From: Fervidobacterium pennivorans DSM 9078
GTDB taxonomy: Bacteria; Thermotogota; Thermotogae; Thermotogales; Fervidobacteriaceae
Direction: 5' to 3'
Length of the DNA: 64,000 bases
Assembly (NCBI RefSeq): GCF_000235405.2
Contig: NC_017095.1
Location: 1,575,501 to 1,639,500 of the forward strand
The notes beneath the pieces are model-generated. The model worked only from the letters and a program-made list of their open reading frames with translations, was not told the origin of the DNA and made no database searches. Position numbers and translations under genes: made by a program. The number at the start of each line of letters is the position of its first letter. Positions within the stretch are counted from its first letter, which is position 1. Positions 9,991 to 18,853 of the stretch are shown piece by piece.

Positions 9991-12482
9991 TAATTACCAC
10001 CTCGCTTATCTCCTCGTTTTGTAAATCTAACTGTTAGTATTAGGTCAAATGGATTGGATGGTTTTTCTAATATACTTGAAGTAGCGAACACCCTTTTCGC
10101 GTACTCCTTTAGTTCTTTTGTAAATCTTTTGAACTCTTCGGATTTTTTTGACTTGGCATCAGATTTTCTGAGTATATAATCAATAACCCGCTCAAGGAAT
10201 CTTTCGTCTTCTTTAGCGAGTTCAAGATCACTTTCCAAGATTTTGTAAAATGAGCGATGCGATAGTTTGAATTGCTCTGATTTTTGATATAACTCATAAG
10301 ATTTTTCTATGACATCCATACCATCTATTTCCCATTTTGAACCAACCTCTTGGATTTGCCCTGACCTTCTAACTATTGCTATGCTAAATGCGTTTCTGCC
10401 AAGTTTTTCTTTTGCTCTGTGTTCTTGTTTTCGTGCAAGTTCTATTGCTACTCTAAGTGGTGATTTGTGATTTATTATCGATATTCCAGCACTCATTGTT
10501 GCAGTTGGTCCCATCATTGTTGTGTATGGGATGTCATTTTTGTAAAGAATTCCGTTATCAAATTTGTACGTTGTGTTGTCTATTTTGAGTTCTACGTTTC
10601 CTATTCCTGAATACATTTTTCTTATTTTGTTTGCACACGGGAGTACTTTGTCTGCTGGCAAGATTGCAAGTACATCATCTCCACCTGCGTATATAAGCAT
10701 TCCTTGGTATTCGTCTTCAACCACATATTGAACAAGTGAAGAGAAGATTCCAAGTGTTCTTGAAACAGCTTTTTGGTATGAAGGAGTTAATATCGGTTTA
10801 TCAAAGAAAAAGATTTTGTCTGGGGTATTATTTTGAATTTCTTTCAGAGTTTGAACTGCTTTATCGTGTAGCATTTTGTCCATAGTTGGTGCACTTTCGC
10901 CAGAGACCAACTTTCCCATTCTGTCTCCATCCATCATGAGAACAGCAATGTATCCGTTTTTGAGCTTTTGCTGAGTTTCCACAGCGTCCAATTCCAATTC
11001 TCCAGATTCAACTTCTTCAGCTATTTCTTTGTTTACATCATTTTCTAATGCTATTTCAAGCACTGATTTAAACTTAACTCTCTCATCGAAAAGCTTTTTG
11101 CTTACTAATACATCCCTGAGGAATCTTTTGACCGTATTCACAGTTCCAAGGTAATCTATTTTTACCTCATTTCCTGCTGTATCTAAGACTTCTACACATG
11201 CCCTTACTCCAGCTCCAAAATCGTCTGGAATTCTCTGTGCCCCGATTTGTTCGTCACTTTGGTACGGATAGAAATACCTAATAGTTTTTATGGCATTTAA
11301 TCTCGATGTTAGCACTTTGAACACGTAACGATAAAAACTACCGGCATTTATTTTGTAACCACCTTTTGACTCGATAAACTCAATGAATGAAATGTAGCTT
11401 TCAAATTCGCTTATGAAGTTTTCGTCGGTAGTTACGTATTCTATGATATTCCTTACTCCACTTACACTATCAGGTAATGGAATCATTGTTGAGTTGATTA
11501 TCGGAAATAGTTCGATTTGTTTTTTGTATTCTTCAATATTTTTGAGCCCTATTGATTTTTCGTCTGGGTTTTTCAATCTTTTTTCTAAGACATCAGTTGC
11601 TAATTCTTCCCAGGATTTTTTCACAACTTCCTCGCACATATTTATTACTTTTTTTGCTTCCCAAGCCGGAACTATTGCAAGGAATACGTTAGGTATGGAA
11701 GCTATTTTTTCGTCCATGAGCGGTTCAGTAAATAGCGTAACACCTAGTCTTTGCAGAGTTCTATAAGCAAAAGCGTTTCCTCTTAAGTATGGATAGACGA
11801 TATTGTCAAATCCGTAATTGATACCTATAAACTCAATTGCTTTATATGTCAGATAAGAAAGCAAGTAACTACCTGCCCATAAATCTACAGTTTTTCTTGC
11901 TTGAGCTATAAGTTCCTGGACTGGTCCTATTGCGAACATAACAAGAGCTGCATCGATTTGCGCACTTTTTTTGCATGATTGCAATGCTGCCGTTATTTCA
12001 AGGTGGTCAATGATTGAATGGTTGGGAACACGTGTGTCTGCAGGCATGAAACCAACAAAGTCTGTCAGATAACCAAGTTCCCACCAGAGTGCATGGTAAA
12101 ATTTTTCATCATCGGTATTTTGCTCTCTTATCATTTTTATTTTGTTTTTAAGTTCTTCTGTGTGTTTTTTCTGTGAGTTTTCATCAGCTATCTTGGAATA
12201 AAGTTCTTGTTCTAAAACTGTGATTTTTTCTCCGCTTATTGGATGAATAAAGTATTTAAGTTCGTTCATACCTACTCTAATTTGTCTTCCATATAGTTCA
12301 TTAGGTAATGGGATTCTGTCGAGTGAACTTCCAACTATGTCTTCTTGACCTCGAATGCTTGGAACACCTGCAATGCTACATAGCTCATTTGCAAGATTTT
12401 CATGCGATTTTATGTCAAACGCCTTGAAAACTGGGTCATGAAGTAAGGCTGCTGCTTTTTCTTTCCAATTAATTGCTGGCAT
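9990..12482 (-). CDS. cmr2: Type III-B Cas10 (Cmr2), cyclic oligoadenylate synthase
   Basis: Cas10 is the large subunit that senses target RNA and makes cyclic oligoadenylate with its palm domain. The product (830 aa) has a His-Asp pair at residues 15-16 (LLHDPVFK), as in Cmr2 N-terminal HD domains, and an intact GGDD motif at about residues 600-603 (YAGGDDVLAIL). A further acidic motif (MDGDRMG) lies about 85 residues earlier. The intact GGDD predicts signalling activity, which fits the CARF and SAVED effectors nearby. The ATG at 12482 has GGAGG eight bases upstream, so I prefer it to the GTG nine bases earlier. It overlaps the end of cmr1. Confidence 0.95.
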   Translation of the reverse strand: MPAINWKEKAAALLHDPVFKAFDIKSHENLANELCSIAGVPSIRGQEDIVGSSLDRIPLPNELYGRQIRVGMNELKYFIHPISGEKITVLEQELYSKIADENSQKKHTEELKNKIKMIREQNTDDEKFYHALWWELGYLTDFVGFMPADTRVPNHSIIDHLEITAALQSCKKSAQIDAALVMFAIGPVQELIAQARKTVDLWAGSYLLSYLTYKAIEFIGINYGFDNIVYPYLRGNAFAYRTLQRLGVTLFTEPLMDEKIASIPNVFLAIVPAWEAKKVINMCEEVVKKSWEELATDVLEKRLKNPDEKSIGLKNIEEYKKQIELFPIINSTMIPLPDSVSGVRNIIEYVTTDENFISEFESYISFIEFIESKGGYKINAGSFYRYVFKVLTSRLNAIKTIRYFYPYQSDEQIGAQRIPDDFGAGVRACVEVLDTAGNEVKIDYLGTVNTVKRFLRDVLVSKKLFDERVKFKSVLEIALENDVNKEIAEEVESGELELDAVETQQKLKNGYIAVLMMDGDRMGKLVSGESAPTMDKMLHDKAVQTLKEIQNNTPDKIFFFDKPILTPSYQKAVSRTLGIFSSLVQYVVEDEYQGMLIYAGGDDVLAILPADKVLPCANKIRKMYSGIGNVELKIDNTTYKFDNGILYKNDIPYTTMMGPTATMSAGISIINHKSPLRVAIELARKQEHRAKEKLGRNAFSIAIVRRSGQIQEVGSKWEIDGMDVIEKSYELYQKSEQFKLSHRSFYKILESDLELAKEDERFLERVIDYILRKSDAKSKKSEEFKRFTKELKEYAKRVFATSSILEKPSNPFDLILTVRFTKRGDKRGGN

Positions 12483-13866
12483 TATTGTCACCTCCTAATG
12501 AAGAGTACATTTTCTTGAAATCTTTGATGGCTTGAACAAGTTCGTTCCAATCTGAATTTACATAAGCACTTCCCTTATCAATTAAAGTTTCTTTACGTTT
12601 CTTTGCCGTGAATCTTAGTTTATAGTACTGGTTAGATAAGACTGCTGAGATGTTACTTTTTAAAAGGATTCCATAAACAATGTATTGGTTATTGTCATTT
12701 TTCAGTACAGTGAACCTTATCGGACTCTGTTTTCTACCCACGTTATTTTCAGAATTATCGATGTAGGGTTCGAATTTTGCTGTTATTTTTGTTTCTGGGA
12801 AATAATATTGCAATGGCAAGCCAAGAAGTGCCGGTGGAATCTCTAAATGCTTGGTTTTCATTTTCAACATTTCAGGCTGGTCCAGAACACTTTTAAGTTC
12901 TTTTACACAATCAGAACCATCTTTTGTTCTTTTTCTCAGGTAATATTTCAATGCTTTGTACCATCCTACAGGTTGGCCTTTACTATTTTTGGAAATATCG
13001 AAAAGCTTAAAAAAAACATCAGGAATATTATTCGCTGTGATTTCTGTATTAACAACAACGAAAGCATCATCACACAAGTTTGGAAAATCCAGAAGTTCCT
13101 TCATTGGTTTATTAAGGAGTATGAGTACATTCTGAAGAGGTGTATTATTTGTTATTTTTTTGTATTTGATGAAATCTCTTAATGCTTGTTCAACTTCTGC
13201 TAAAGTTTCATCAATACGTTTCTCAAGCTTCACATCTTTTGGTAGTTTTTTCACAAACACTATTTCTTCCTTTGGTCCGACGATTTCAAAACCACCGAAA
13301 CCATTCGTCGTCTTTGCACCAAAACCACCAAGTAAGCTTGTCAATTTTAAAAGGCTGAGTATAACTTTTTTTGTGAAGATGTCTTTAAATGTAAAGTTTA
13401 AGGTGAAGCTTTTGGATGGAACTAAGTAGTATGAAGTAACAGGGTTTTTCCTATCAATAATGCCGTACAATGCATAGTTTAATTTTCGTCCACCTAAATC
13501 TTTTGAGATGTTTAGACCGTTATTGAGTTGTTTCAAATCTGCCGTGTTATATTCCACCCAAACTCCAAATGGTGCTTTTTTCTTCTGGGAACCGAATATT
13601 TCATTTTCAAGTAGTTTCAGTCCAGCGTATTTTTCTTTTTCATAAGTTTGGTAAAGTTCATATAGTTCTTTGTTTTCTTTTGGAGATTTCGGTTTATTAA
13701 CCTCGTTGAGTTTGTAGATATCAATAATCCTTGGTGCTACTGCTCGAAACCAAAAATGTAGAACGCCTTTAACACTTTGCCCTGTAAGGTCGAATTTTCC
13801 AGTTTGTGGGTCTTTTCGTGAAATGATAGGAGTTACAACTCTACACTTTACCTCGGTGTAAATCAT
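12469..13866 (-). CDS. cmr1: Type III-B subunit Cmr1
   Basis: Cmr1 is the RAMP protein at the crRNA 3' end of the Cmr complex, involved in target capture. The product (465 aa) begins with the family hallmark of a first strand followed by VVTPIISRKDP and GQSVKGVLHFWFRAV (residues 29-43). It also has a second glycine-rich loop, GGFGAKTTNGFGGFEI, near residue 190. The ATG at 13866 has GGAGG seven bases upstream. It is the first gene of the operon cmr1-cas10-cmr3-cmr4-cmr5-cmr6; all junctions overlap or are shorter than 20 bp. Confidence 0.95.
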   Translation of the reverse strand: MIYTEVKCRVVTPIISRKDPQTGKFDLTGQSVKGVLHFWFRAVAPRIIDIYKLNEVNKPKSPKENKELYELYQTYEKEKYAGLKLLENEIFGSQKKKAPFGVWVEYNTADLKQLNNGLNISKDLGGRKLNYALYGIIDRKNPVTSYYLVPSKSFTLNFTFKDIFTKKVILSLLKLTSLLGGFGAKTTNGFGGFEIVGPKEEIVFVKKLPKDVKLEKRIDETLAEVEQALRDFIKYKKITNNTPLQNVLILLNKPMKELLDFPNLCDDAFVVVNTEITANNIPDVFFKLFDISKNSKGQPVGWYKALKYYLRKRTKDGSDCVKELKSVLDQPEMLKMKTKHLEIPPALLGLPLQYYFPETKITAKFEPYIDNSENNVGRKQSPIRFTVLKNDNNQYIVYGILLKSNISAVLSNQYYKLRFTAKKRKETLIDKGSAYVNSDWNELVQAIKDFKKMYSSLGGDNNASN

Positions 13867-13912
13867 ATATTCACCTCCTATTTAGGCTAAATATTAACTT
13901 TTTAACTTTAGC

Positions 13913-13993
13913 TTAGTTGTCCGTTTTCTTTTTTTGTTTATCTTTCCATTTTTGGTATTCTTCGTACTCGTTTTTAAAAATCGCATAGACCAC
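13913..13993 (-). CDS. Possible 26-codon small ORF in the cmr leader
   Basis: A GTG at 13993 is preceded by GGGAGGG with an 8-base gap and opens a 26-codon frame. The frame is rich in charged and aromatic residues (FKNEYEEYQKWKDKQKKK) and ends 46 bp before cmr1. The good ribosome site is the only positive evidence. It could be a regulatory leader peptide, or the tail of a gene lost upstream. I do not recognise it. Confidence 0.3.
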   Translation of the reverse strand: MVYAIFKNEYEEYQKWKDKQKKKTDN

Positions 13994-14014
13994 ACTGCAA
14001 TCCCTCCCCAATAC

Positions 14015-14050
14015 TGATAGCTATCATGCGAACCAATTTTATTGTATCAT
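14015..14050 (-). promoter_or_regulatory. Candidate cmr promoter and palindromic operator
   Basis: A perfect 12-bp palindrome TGATAGCTATCA (14015-14026) lies just downstream of a TACAAT -10-like box on the minus strand (near 14043-14048). The arrangement fits an operator overlapping a transcription start for cmr1. No clear -35 box is visible, so the promoter call is weak. Confidence 0.35.
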
Positions 14051-14079
14051 TTTTTTGTAAAAACATTTACACTTTTTTG

Positions 14080-14110
14080 GAAAAAAGTGCGGCGGCGGAA
14101 CCGCCGCAAA
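14080..14110 (-). terminator. Intrinsic terminator after the secreted-protein gene
   Basis: On the minus strand a GC-only stem (GCGGCGG, TTC or similar loop, CCGCCGC) is followed by a T-run (CACTTTTTT). It lies about 25 bp after the stop codon at 14133 and insulates that gene from the cmr operon. Confidence 0.85.
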
Positions 14111-14132
14111 ACCGGAAGTTTGTAGGTAACCC

Positions 14133-14981
14133 TTAGAAGGAGAACGCAAAATCAATTATTGGAAGTATGTAGATTGTGTAGAGTGAAAATGTAAAGCTGT
14201 TGTCGTTGTTTACGTATTCTGTCCCGATTCCAATGTAAGGTATAAAGAGAGCGATTGTTCCCCACTGCCAGAAGTTGTTCCAAGAACCTGGTTTCATTGG
14301 ATTATAGTAGTTTCTACTAACGTATCCTAAAAGAGTAAAGCTGATACCTTTGTAGCCAATTGTCTCGCCTTGTGTGTTAGAAACTGGTGATAGATACGAT
14401 AACGTCGGAAAGGTTAGTCTGTCTGGAGCACTTTTTGAAGCAATCACTGTCTCAAAATCAATTTCCATCTTTGCATACTTTTTGACGCTATTGATTTCAT
14501 AGGCTATCATTAACGTTCTTTTTCTAATATTTCCGGAAATTCCGGTCACAAACCAACCGCTTGACGAAGAATACGTGATATGGCTTTGTGGAACGGCTAA
14601 GAACGATGCTCTTTCACCTGGTGGAAGTATTGAAGGAACTTGTGGTTGGTCCGATACTATAAACCTTTGCCCTTCTTTGATGAGTCTTGCTGGTTTTCCG
14701 TTGTTATCTGTGAAAACAGATTCGTCCCAAATGATTTTTATAGGAACTTCTTGTTTGTTAACGAAGGTAATCTTTAAAACTTTTTGCGCCAGTTGAATAA
14801 GGTTCGTGCTACCATAGTGCTGAAGCTCTACCAGTATTTGCAAGTCTTCGTTCTCGAAGATTGCTATGTACTTATCTTCTGAAGTTACGGAACTTGAAAC
14901 GTTTGTTGCGCTTTGTGCCAAAACAAGTGCTGAAAACAAACCGAATAGGAATACTGCTAAGCTAACCTTCTTATCCACCAT
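14133..14981 (-). CDS. Exported protein of unknown function
   Basis: The product (282 aa) starts with a Sec-type signal: MVDKK, a hydrophobic core (VSLAVFLFGLFSALVLA) and a likely cleavage after LAQSA. The rest is rich in beta-prone and aromatic residues, and it ends with a hydrophobic aromatic strand ending in Phe (IIDFAFSF), which resembles the ending of some outer-membrane beta-strands. The ATG at 14981 has GGAGGTG about 11 bases upstream. No enzymatic motif is visible and I do not recognise a family. It lies between the cmr operon and a lipoprotein gene on the same strand, and nothing ties it to CRISPR. Confidence 0.75.
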   Translation of the reverse strand: MVDKKVSLAVFLFGLFSALVLAQSATNVSSSVTSEDKYIAIFENEDLQILVELQHYGSTNLIQLAQKVLKITFVNKQEVPIKIIWDESVFTDNNGKPARLIKEGQRFIVSDQPQVPSILPPGERASFLAVPQSHITYSSSSGWFVTGISGNIRKRTLMIAYEINSVKKYAKMEIDFETVIASKSAPDRLTFPTLSYLSPVSNTQGETIGYKGISFTLLGYVSRNYYNPMKPGSWNNFWQWGTIALFIPYIGIGTEYVNNDNSFTFSLYTIYILPIIDFAFSF

Positions 14982-15053
14982 GTTAAAAATTCCACCTCCG
15001 CTTGATTTTAAGGTTTCTTATGAAAGCAATGTTTGATAACAAAAGTCGTTAAC

Positions 15054-15608
15054 TCAATTTCTAAACTTGCTTCTTATAGTTTCTATCGCCTCCTTTGCTC
15101 CTTCGAGTGGAAATTCAAAATAAACCAATCCATTCCCATACCAGTCGAGTTCAAGTAATAGCCTTTTGTGTTGCATAATTTTGGAGATAGAATCGTCATA
15201 ATTAGCAAAATGTAAGAAGTTTGAACCAACTTTTTGATAGAATGTGGTGTAATTTGGTTCCAACTCATCCCATTTAACTCTTGTAGTTATGATTAAATAA
15301 CCGTTTCCAATGCTAAAGTCTTCAATATTTGGAATAGTGCTGAATCCAATGTAAATCCATTCGTTCGTTCCATCGTTTCCAATGCCTATCCAAGCTTCTG
15401 TGTCGTTGTAAGGGAAAGACATAGGTTTGAGTGATTTAACTTTCGGAGATATGGCGTACCAGACTTCCTTTCCGGTCATTGGGTCTTTTTCACTTACAAT
15501 CTTCCATTGACTTGAAGAACCGTTACTTGGGGTTTGAACACACGACACCAATAACATAACTGTGAAAAATAATAACACCACAACAGCCCAAGCTTTTGAC
15601 TTTATCAC
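15054..15608 (-). CDS. Lipoprotein of unknown function
   Basis: The product (184 aa) has a lipoprotein signal: MIKSKAW, a hydrophobic stretch, and a lipobox LLVSC with the modified Cys near residue 23. The mature part contains a KDPMTGKEVWYAISP segment, and similar short segments occur in many small secreted proteins. No catalytic motif is apparent. The start is GTG at 15608 with GGAGG nine bases upstream. It lies about 70 bp upstream of the exported-protein gene at 14981 and may be co-transcribed with it. Confidence 0.75.
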   Translation of the reverse strand: MIKSKAWAVVVLLFFTVMLLVSCVQTPSNGSSSQWKIVSEKDPMTGKEVWYAISPKVKSLKPMSFPYNDTEAWIGIGNDGTNEWIYIGFSTIPNIEDFSIGNGYLIITTRVKWDELEPNYTTFYQKVGSNFLHFANYDDSISKIMQHKRLLLELDWYGNGLVYFEFPLEGAKEAIETIRSKFRN

Positions 15609-15779
15609 CGCAATCTACCTCCTTCAAACATACAAATAGTTGAGAAACAAGCCAACCGCACAAATCAGCCCGCAATTTCTAAAAAGTTTCCGTAAACTTC
15701 CCACCCCCTCCTATCACATATGAGGTATTCAACGTTTTCCGAGTAATATAACGTTTTGGAAGGAAGAATCTGACATATA

Positions 15780-15808
15780 AAAACAAAAAAGCCTGGCAAA
15801 AGCCAGGC
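15780..15808 (-). terminator. Intrinsic terminator
   Basis: GCCTGGC (15791-15797) and GCCAGGC (15802-15808) form a 7-bp stem with a 4-base loop. On the minus strand a T-run follows (15790-15780), and a shorter T-run exists on the plus side. It lies downstream of the csx1 gene and the cas6 relic. Confidence 0.85.
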
Positions 15809-15835
15809 CAGTTTTTTGAGTATTTATATCATTTT

Positions 15836-16072
15836 TCAATCGTTCATTTCACTTTCAAATCGTTCCGTTGATTCTATTCTTTTCGCTTGCCACAATCCCA
15901 TAGTCACTTTGTAACCAACCCCTGAGTAAAAAGCGAATTGCGAAAGCACATTAGCAGCGACAAGAAGTTCATCGTCTGAAGGCACCCAGAATACAACTCA
16001 TCCATTAATCTTTTTGCCTGCGTAAAAATTTATTGTTCCATCTTCTAGAGCTCTGAATTTTAAAATAGGACT
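15836..16072 (-). pseudogene. cas6: Relic of a cas6 gene (C-terminal part)
   Basis: Between the terminator and csx1 the minus strand reads as about 79 codons with one internal TGA and a TAG just upstream. The last part contains ELLVAANVLSQFAF followed by YSGVGYKVTMGLWQAKR. The glycine-rich SGVGYKVTMG stretch near the C-terminus is the typical Cas6 loop, and a KING.VVFW segment lies just upstream, as in Cas6 proteins. No start codon with a ribosome site is present and the N-terminal two thirds are gone. I infer a dead cas6 formerly downstream of csx1; an intact and different cas6 is at 21943-22683. Confidence 0.6.
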
Positions 16073-16114
16073 CTAGAACATCCAAAATACCTTGCCTTTG
16101 TTAGACTTTTGAAA

Positions 16115-17710
16115 TCATTTCGGTAATTCCAGAATGTTACCAACTATGTAAGGTTCCTTTCTCTGCTCATCGTAAGGTCTTTCGTCATATGCTATCACTG
16201 TTTTAATTTTCTTACCATACCTCACGTTGTCTCTAATTCTTTCAATCATATAATTCAAAAGTGTTGTGCCACCAGTTAGATTTATCACTAACTCTGTAGC
16301 GTCTTTCAACCTCTCAGTTGCTTGCTGAACAACTTTGCTGGTCTCATCCAAACCTTTGAACGGATCATTCACAAGTATCACGTGATACTCACCTTTGAAT
16401 TCTGCTTTTTCAATAATCTCTGGCACAAGCTTTTCGCCCTGCTCGGATGTGACAATTACAAGTAAATCTCCAGGAATTGATTTCAGAACTGTATAAAGCG
16501 CGCCTGGTGTCGTTCCAAGTGGTGAAAGTATAGCTTTCAACTGTTTACTTGGCGTGTAATTCGAAACTATTGATTCGAAATCCTTTTCAATCAAATTTTG
16601 AATCTCTCTTTGAATATTCTGAGGGCTTGGCAACGAATCTTTGTTAAATCCAAAATGAGCTATGTGGTTTCGAGCCTGGGCTAAAGTATCATTACTAACC
16701 GAAATAGCTTCACGCTCTTCTACGTCGAACAATTTGTCGAATTTTCCCTCTTTGAAAAGCACAACGTTCTTCAAATATTCCCTTGCCAGTCTGGTTGCCA
16801 TACCTAAATCGTTTGTTTCATAATAGAATTTAAGCAGCTCTCTTTCGGCATTTAATTCATTTTCGCTAAGCACAGGCTCATTTTTAGCGGAATCGCCAGG
16901 TGCAAAAAACTTTTCATACCTATCCACAATTGCATCAAAAAGCAAGTCAAACTGCGGGATGAATTCCCTGACGTCTTCACGAACAGCTGAGCCTTCTTCC
17001 TTCAGTAAACCCAAGAATTTATTCAAAGACTTGTGAATCATCCTTATTGAACCTAATCTGATTGCTTCAGATACAGACGTTATCGCATCAGCAAGGGACT
17101 TTAGCTTTCTGGGTTTTCTGTGTGAAGAGCCACCTTGCTTGTAATATCTTTCATTCCAACTCTTAATTTTGTTAGCCAGGATAGAAGCGTAACCAAACTC
17201 TTTAAAAAGCCTTGTAGCATAGATCCAGTCGGCTAAATCAATTAATTCGGTCATATCCTTACATTTCGTCATGTTTGTAGCCCTATCATACTTACCGTAC
17301 AGAACCTTCATTTCAACATTCTTCAATTCGCGCAAGAACATATAAATAACAACTGCTGTCATGGTAATTGATCTAAAAGAATTGGTGACATCCAAAATAA
17401 CCAGGTCTCCATCATCTATCAACTCCGCAGCCTTTCGTACAAAATCAGTTACGCTTTCATCTTCCGAAATTTTAATCTTCTGGACTTTGATGCCGTTTTC
17501 ACTGCAAAACCGTTCAACATTGTACTTATCGTATGTTTTCATAGCTTCCTCAGTCAAGAAAAACGCAGCTGAGATATCCTTGCCTTCCTTCATCTTCAAA
17601 AATTCCAACAAAGCAAGTGGGAATAACTCCTGAGATGTTTCAAAATCATCAAACTTAACTATAGCCTTTTGATACGAACTTGTTCCCAAGAACGTAAGTA
17701 CCTTTACCAT
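16115..17710 (-). CDS. csx1: Csx1/Csm6-type CARF-HEPN-CARF effector (TM1812-like)
   Basis: CARF-HEPN proteins bind cyclic oligoadenylate made by Cas10 and then cut RNA non-specifically. In this protein (531 aa) residues 1-145 look like a TM1812-type CARF domain (FLGTSSYQKAIVKF near the start, LDVTNSFRS at 106-114, in the place of the DxTHG motif). The central helical part holds the HEPN RNase motif R-x4-H in ARNHIAHFG (R347, H352). The C-terminal 140 residues look like a second Rossmann-like ligand domain (LSPLGTTPGALYTVL, then INLTGGTTLLNYM at about 476-488). The ATG at 17710 has GGAGG eight bases upstream. It stands alone on its strand, between array 2 and the cas6 relic. Confidence 0.85.
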   Translation of the reverse strand: MVKVLTFLGTSSYQKAIVKFDDFETSQELFPLALLEFLKMKEGKDISAAFFLTEEAMKTYDKYNVERFCSENGIKVQKIKISEDESVTDFVRKAAELIDDGDLVILDVTNSFRSITMTAVVIYMFLRELKNVEMKVLYGKYDRATNMTKCKDMTELIDLADWIYATRLFKEFGYASILANKIKSWNERYYKQGGSSHRKPRKLKSLADAITSVSEAIRLGSIRMIHKSLNKFLGLLKEEGSAVREDVREFIPQFDLLFDAIVDRYEKFFAPGDSAKNEPVLSENELNAERELLKFYYETNDLGMATRLAREYLKNVVLFKEGKFDKLFDVEEREAISVSNDTLAQARNHIAHFGFNKDSLPSPQNIQREIQNLIEKDFESIVSNYTPSKQLKAILSPLGTTPGALYTVLKSIPGDLLVIVTSEQGEKLVPEIIEKAEFKGEYHVILVNDPFKGLDETSKVVQQATERLKDATELVINLTGGTTLLNYMIERIRDNVRYGKKIKTVIAYDERPYDEQRKEPYIVGNILELPK

Positions 17711-17897
17711 ATTCGATACCTCCACAGTTGGATTTACAAAACTCCTAACTTTCCATGCCTAAATCTTTCAACACAACCACACTCAAAACCTTCTTACCAA
17801 ACACAACTGTTTTTGAAAAACGCGTGGAAAGAAACTTTTATCAAACGCCAGCCTGCGTCTATATACCTTATCCTGACTTCCAAAACGACACTCATTG

Positions 17898-17932
17898 CAA
17901 AACAAATAAAGGAAGCAATTTTGCTTGCTTCC
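17898..17932 (-). terminator. Terminator at the end of CRISPR array 2
   Basis: On the minus strand GGAAGCAA and TTGCTTCC (17932-17911) form an 8-bp stem, followed by TTTATTTGTTTT. It lies on the leader-distal side of array 2 and would end the pre-crRNA. Its right side merges into CTCTAGCCTCTTCTAAAAC (to 17953), which resembles a decayed CRISPR repeat. Confidence 0.7.
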
Positions 17933-17995
17933 CCTCTAGCCTCTTCTAAAACTGGACGTCAATATAAGGTGCTACTAATCATTATACTATATCGA

Positions 17996-18310
17996 GATTC
18001 CAACCCTCATAGTCACTTCTAAAACTTCAAATACTTCCGTTTTCCTCTTTTCTTCGTCTTAATAATGTTTCCATCCCTCATAGTCACTTCTAAAACAAAG
18101 TGCAAGGAAACTTAGGAATTTGGTAGAACAGGGAACAAAGTTTCCATCCCTCCTAGTCACTTCTAAAACATTGAGATAAACCTACTAGTTAAAGCTGTGA
18201 AAGTAACACCGCTTCCATCCCTCATAGTCACTTCTAAAACTCAAGAAGATGGCAAACAGGAAATACAAAGGGATTTGGAAGTTTCCATCTCTCATAGTCA
18301 CTTCTAAAAA
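17996..18310 (-). CRISPR. CRISPR array 2, five repeats, partly decayed
   Basis: Repeats start at 17996, 18067, 18140, 18211 and 18281, with spacers of 40-43 nt. Only the one at 18067 matches the consensus of the other arrays. The others carry substitutions: 17996 at its outer end, 18140 CATAG to CCTAG, 18211 GTTT to GCTT, and the leader-proximal 18281 with ATCCC to ATCTC and a changed last base. A still weaker repeat-like segment is at 17925-17953. The orientation is minus, with the leader at 18311. The changed leader-proximal repeat suggests that the array no longer gains spacers. Confidence 0.95.
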
Positions 18311-18700
18311 ACCGTAAGACCCTCATAAGTATTATACCATTATTTTTGTTAAATTTGACAGTTACATTTGTAAAAATTGAAAAGCTCGTATTTATAACTA
18401 TTTAGGTTGAACACGAATGGAAACTATCCCCCGAAAAAATGATTAATTTTTGTGAATTTACATAATCGCTACAAATGATATTTTAGACGTTTTGTATAGT
18501 GCAATTTTAGGATTGTGGCTAACGGCGTATGAATGTATCTTTTGAATGTGGTGCGTTTTTTTGTTTTCTTATTGGATAATTGTGATATTTATTTGTACAT
18601 TGATTTGTCAAAACAGTTATTCTGAATTTTGGATATATGTGTTACTGTTGTGTGTTCACATAGTTAGTAACAAATAGGTGTTGATAATATTAATATTGTG
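18311..18700 (-). promoter_or_regulatory. Leader of CRISPR array 2
   Basis: It is homologous to the leaders of arrays 1 and 3, with the same -10 box (18331-18336 on the minus strand), the TTTGACAGTTACATTTG block, the CCCCCGAAAAAATGATT block and the distal GTGTTACTGTTGTG ... AGTAACAAATAGGTG blocks. It contains GAATGGAAACTATC, a fragment of the repeat end placed in the opposite orientation. Confidence 0.8.
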
Positions 18701-18758
18701 ATAACCAAAAGGGGTATGGTTTAAAGGATGGGATTCTGTGAAATGACTTAAGCGATCA

Positions 18759-18792
18759 CAAAAAAAGCCAATCCATGAGGATTGGCTTTTAT
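18759..18792 (-). terminator. Terminator of the sigma factor/MazF-like operon
   Basis: AGCCAATCC and GGATTGGCT pair around a 4-base loop (18766-18787). T-runs lie on both sides, so it can act in both directions. It lies about 65 bp after the stop codon at 18854. Confidence 0.85.
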
Positions 18793-18853
18793 TTGTTTAA
18801 ATTTTTCTAACCAGAGTTGCTTTTTACACAGTTACTAAAGGTTACTAATTTCA

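Noticed and set aside
14133-15608. The two exported-protein genes as new CRISPR accessory genes
   Set aside because: Both have secretion signals, their own terminator and no CRISPR-related motif; position alone is not enough.
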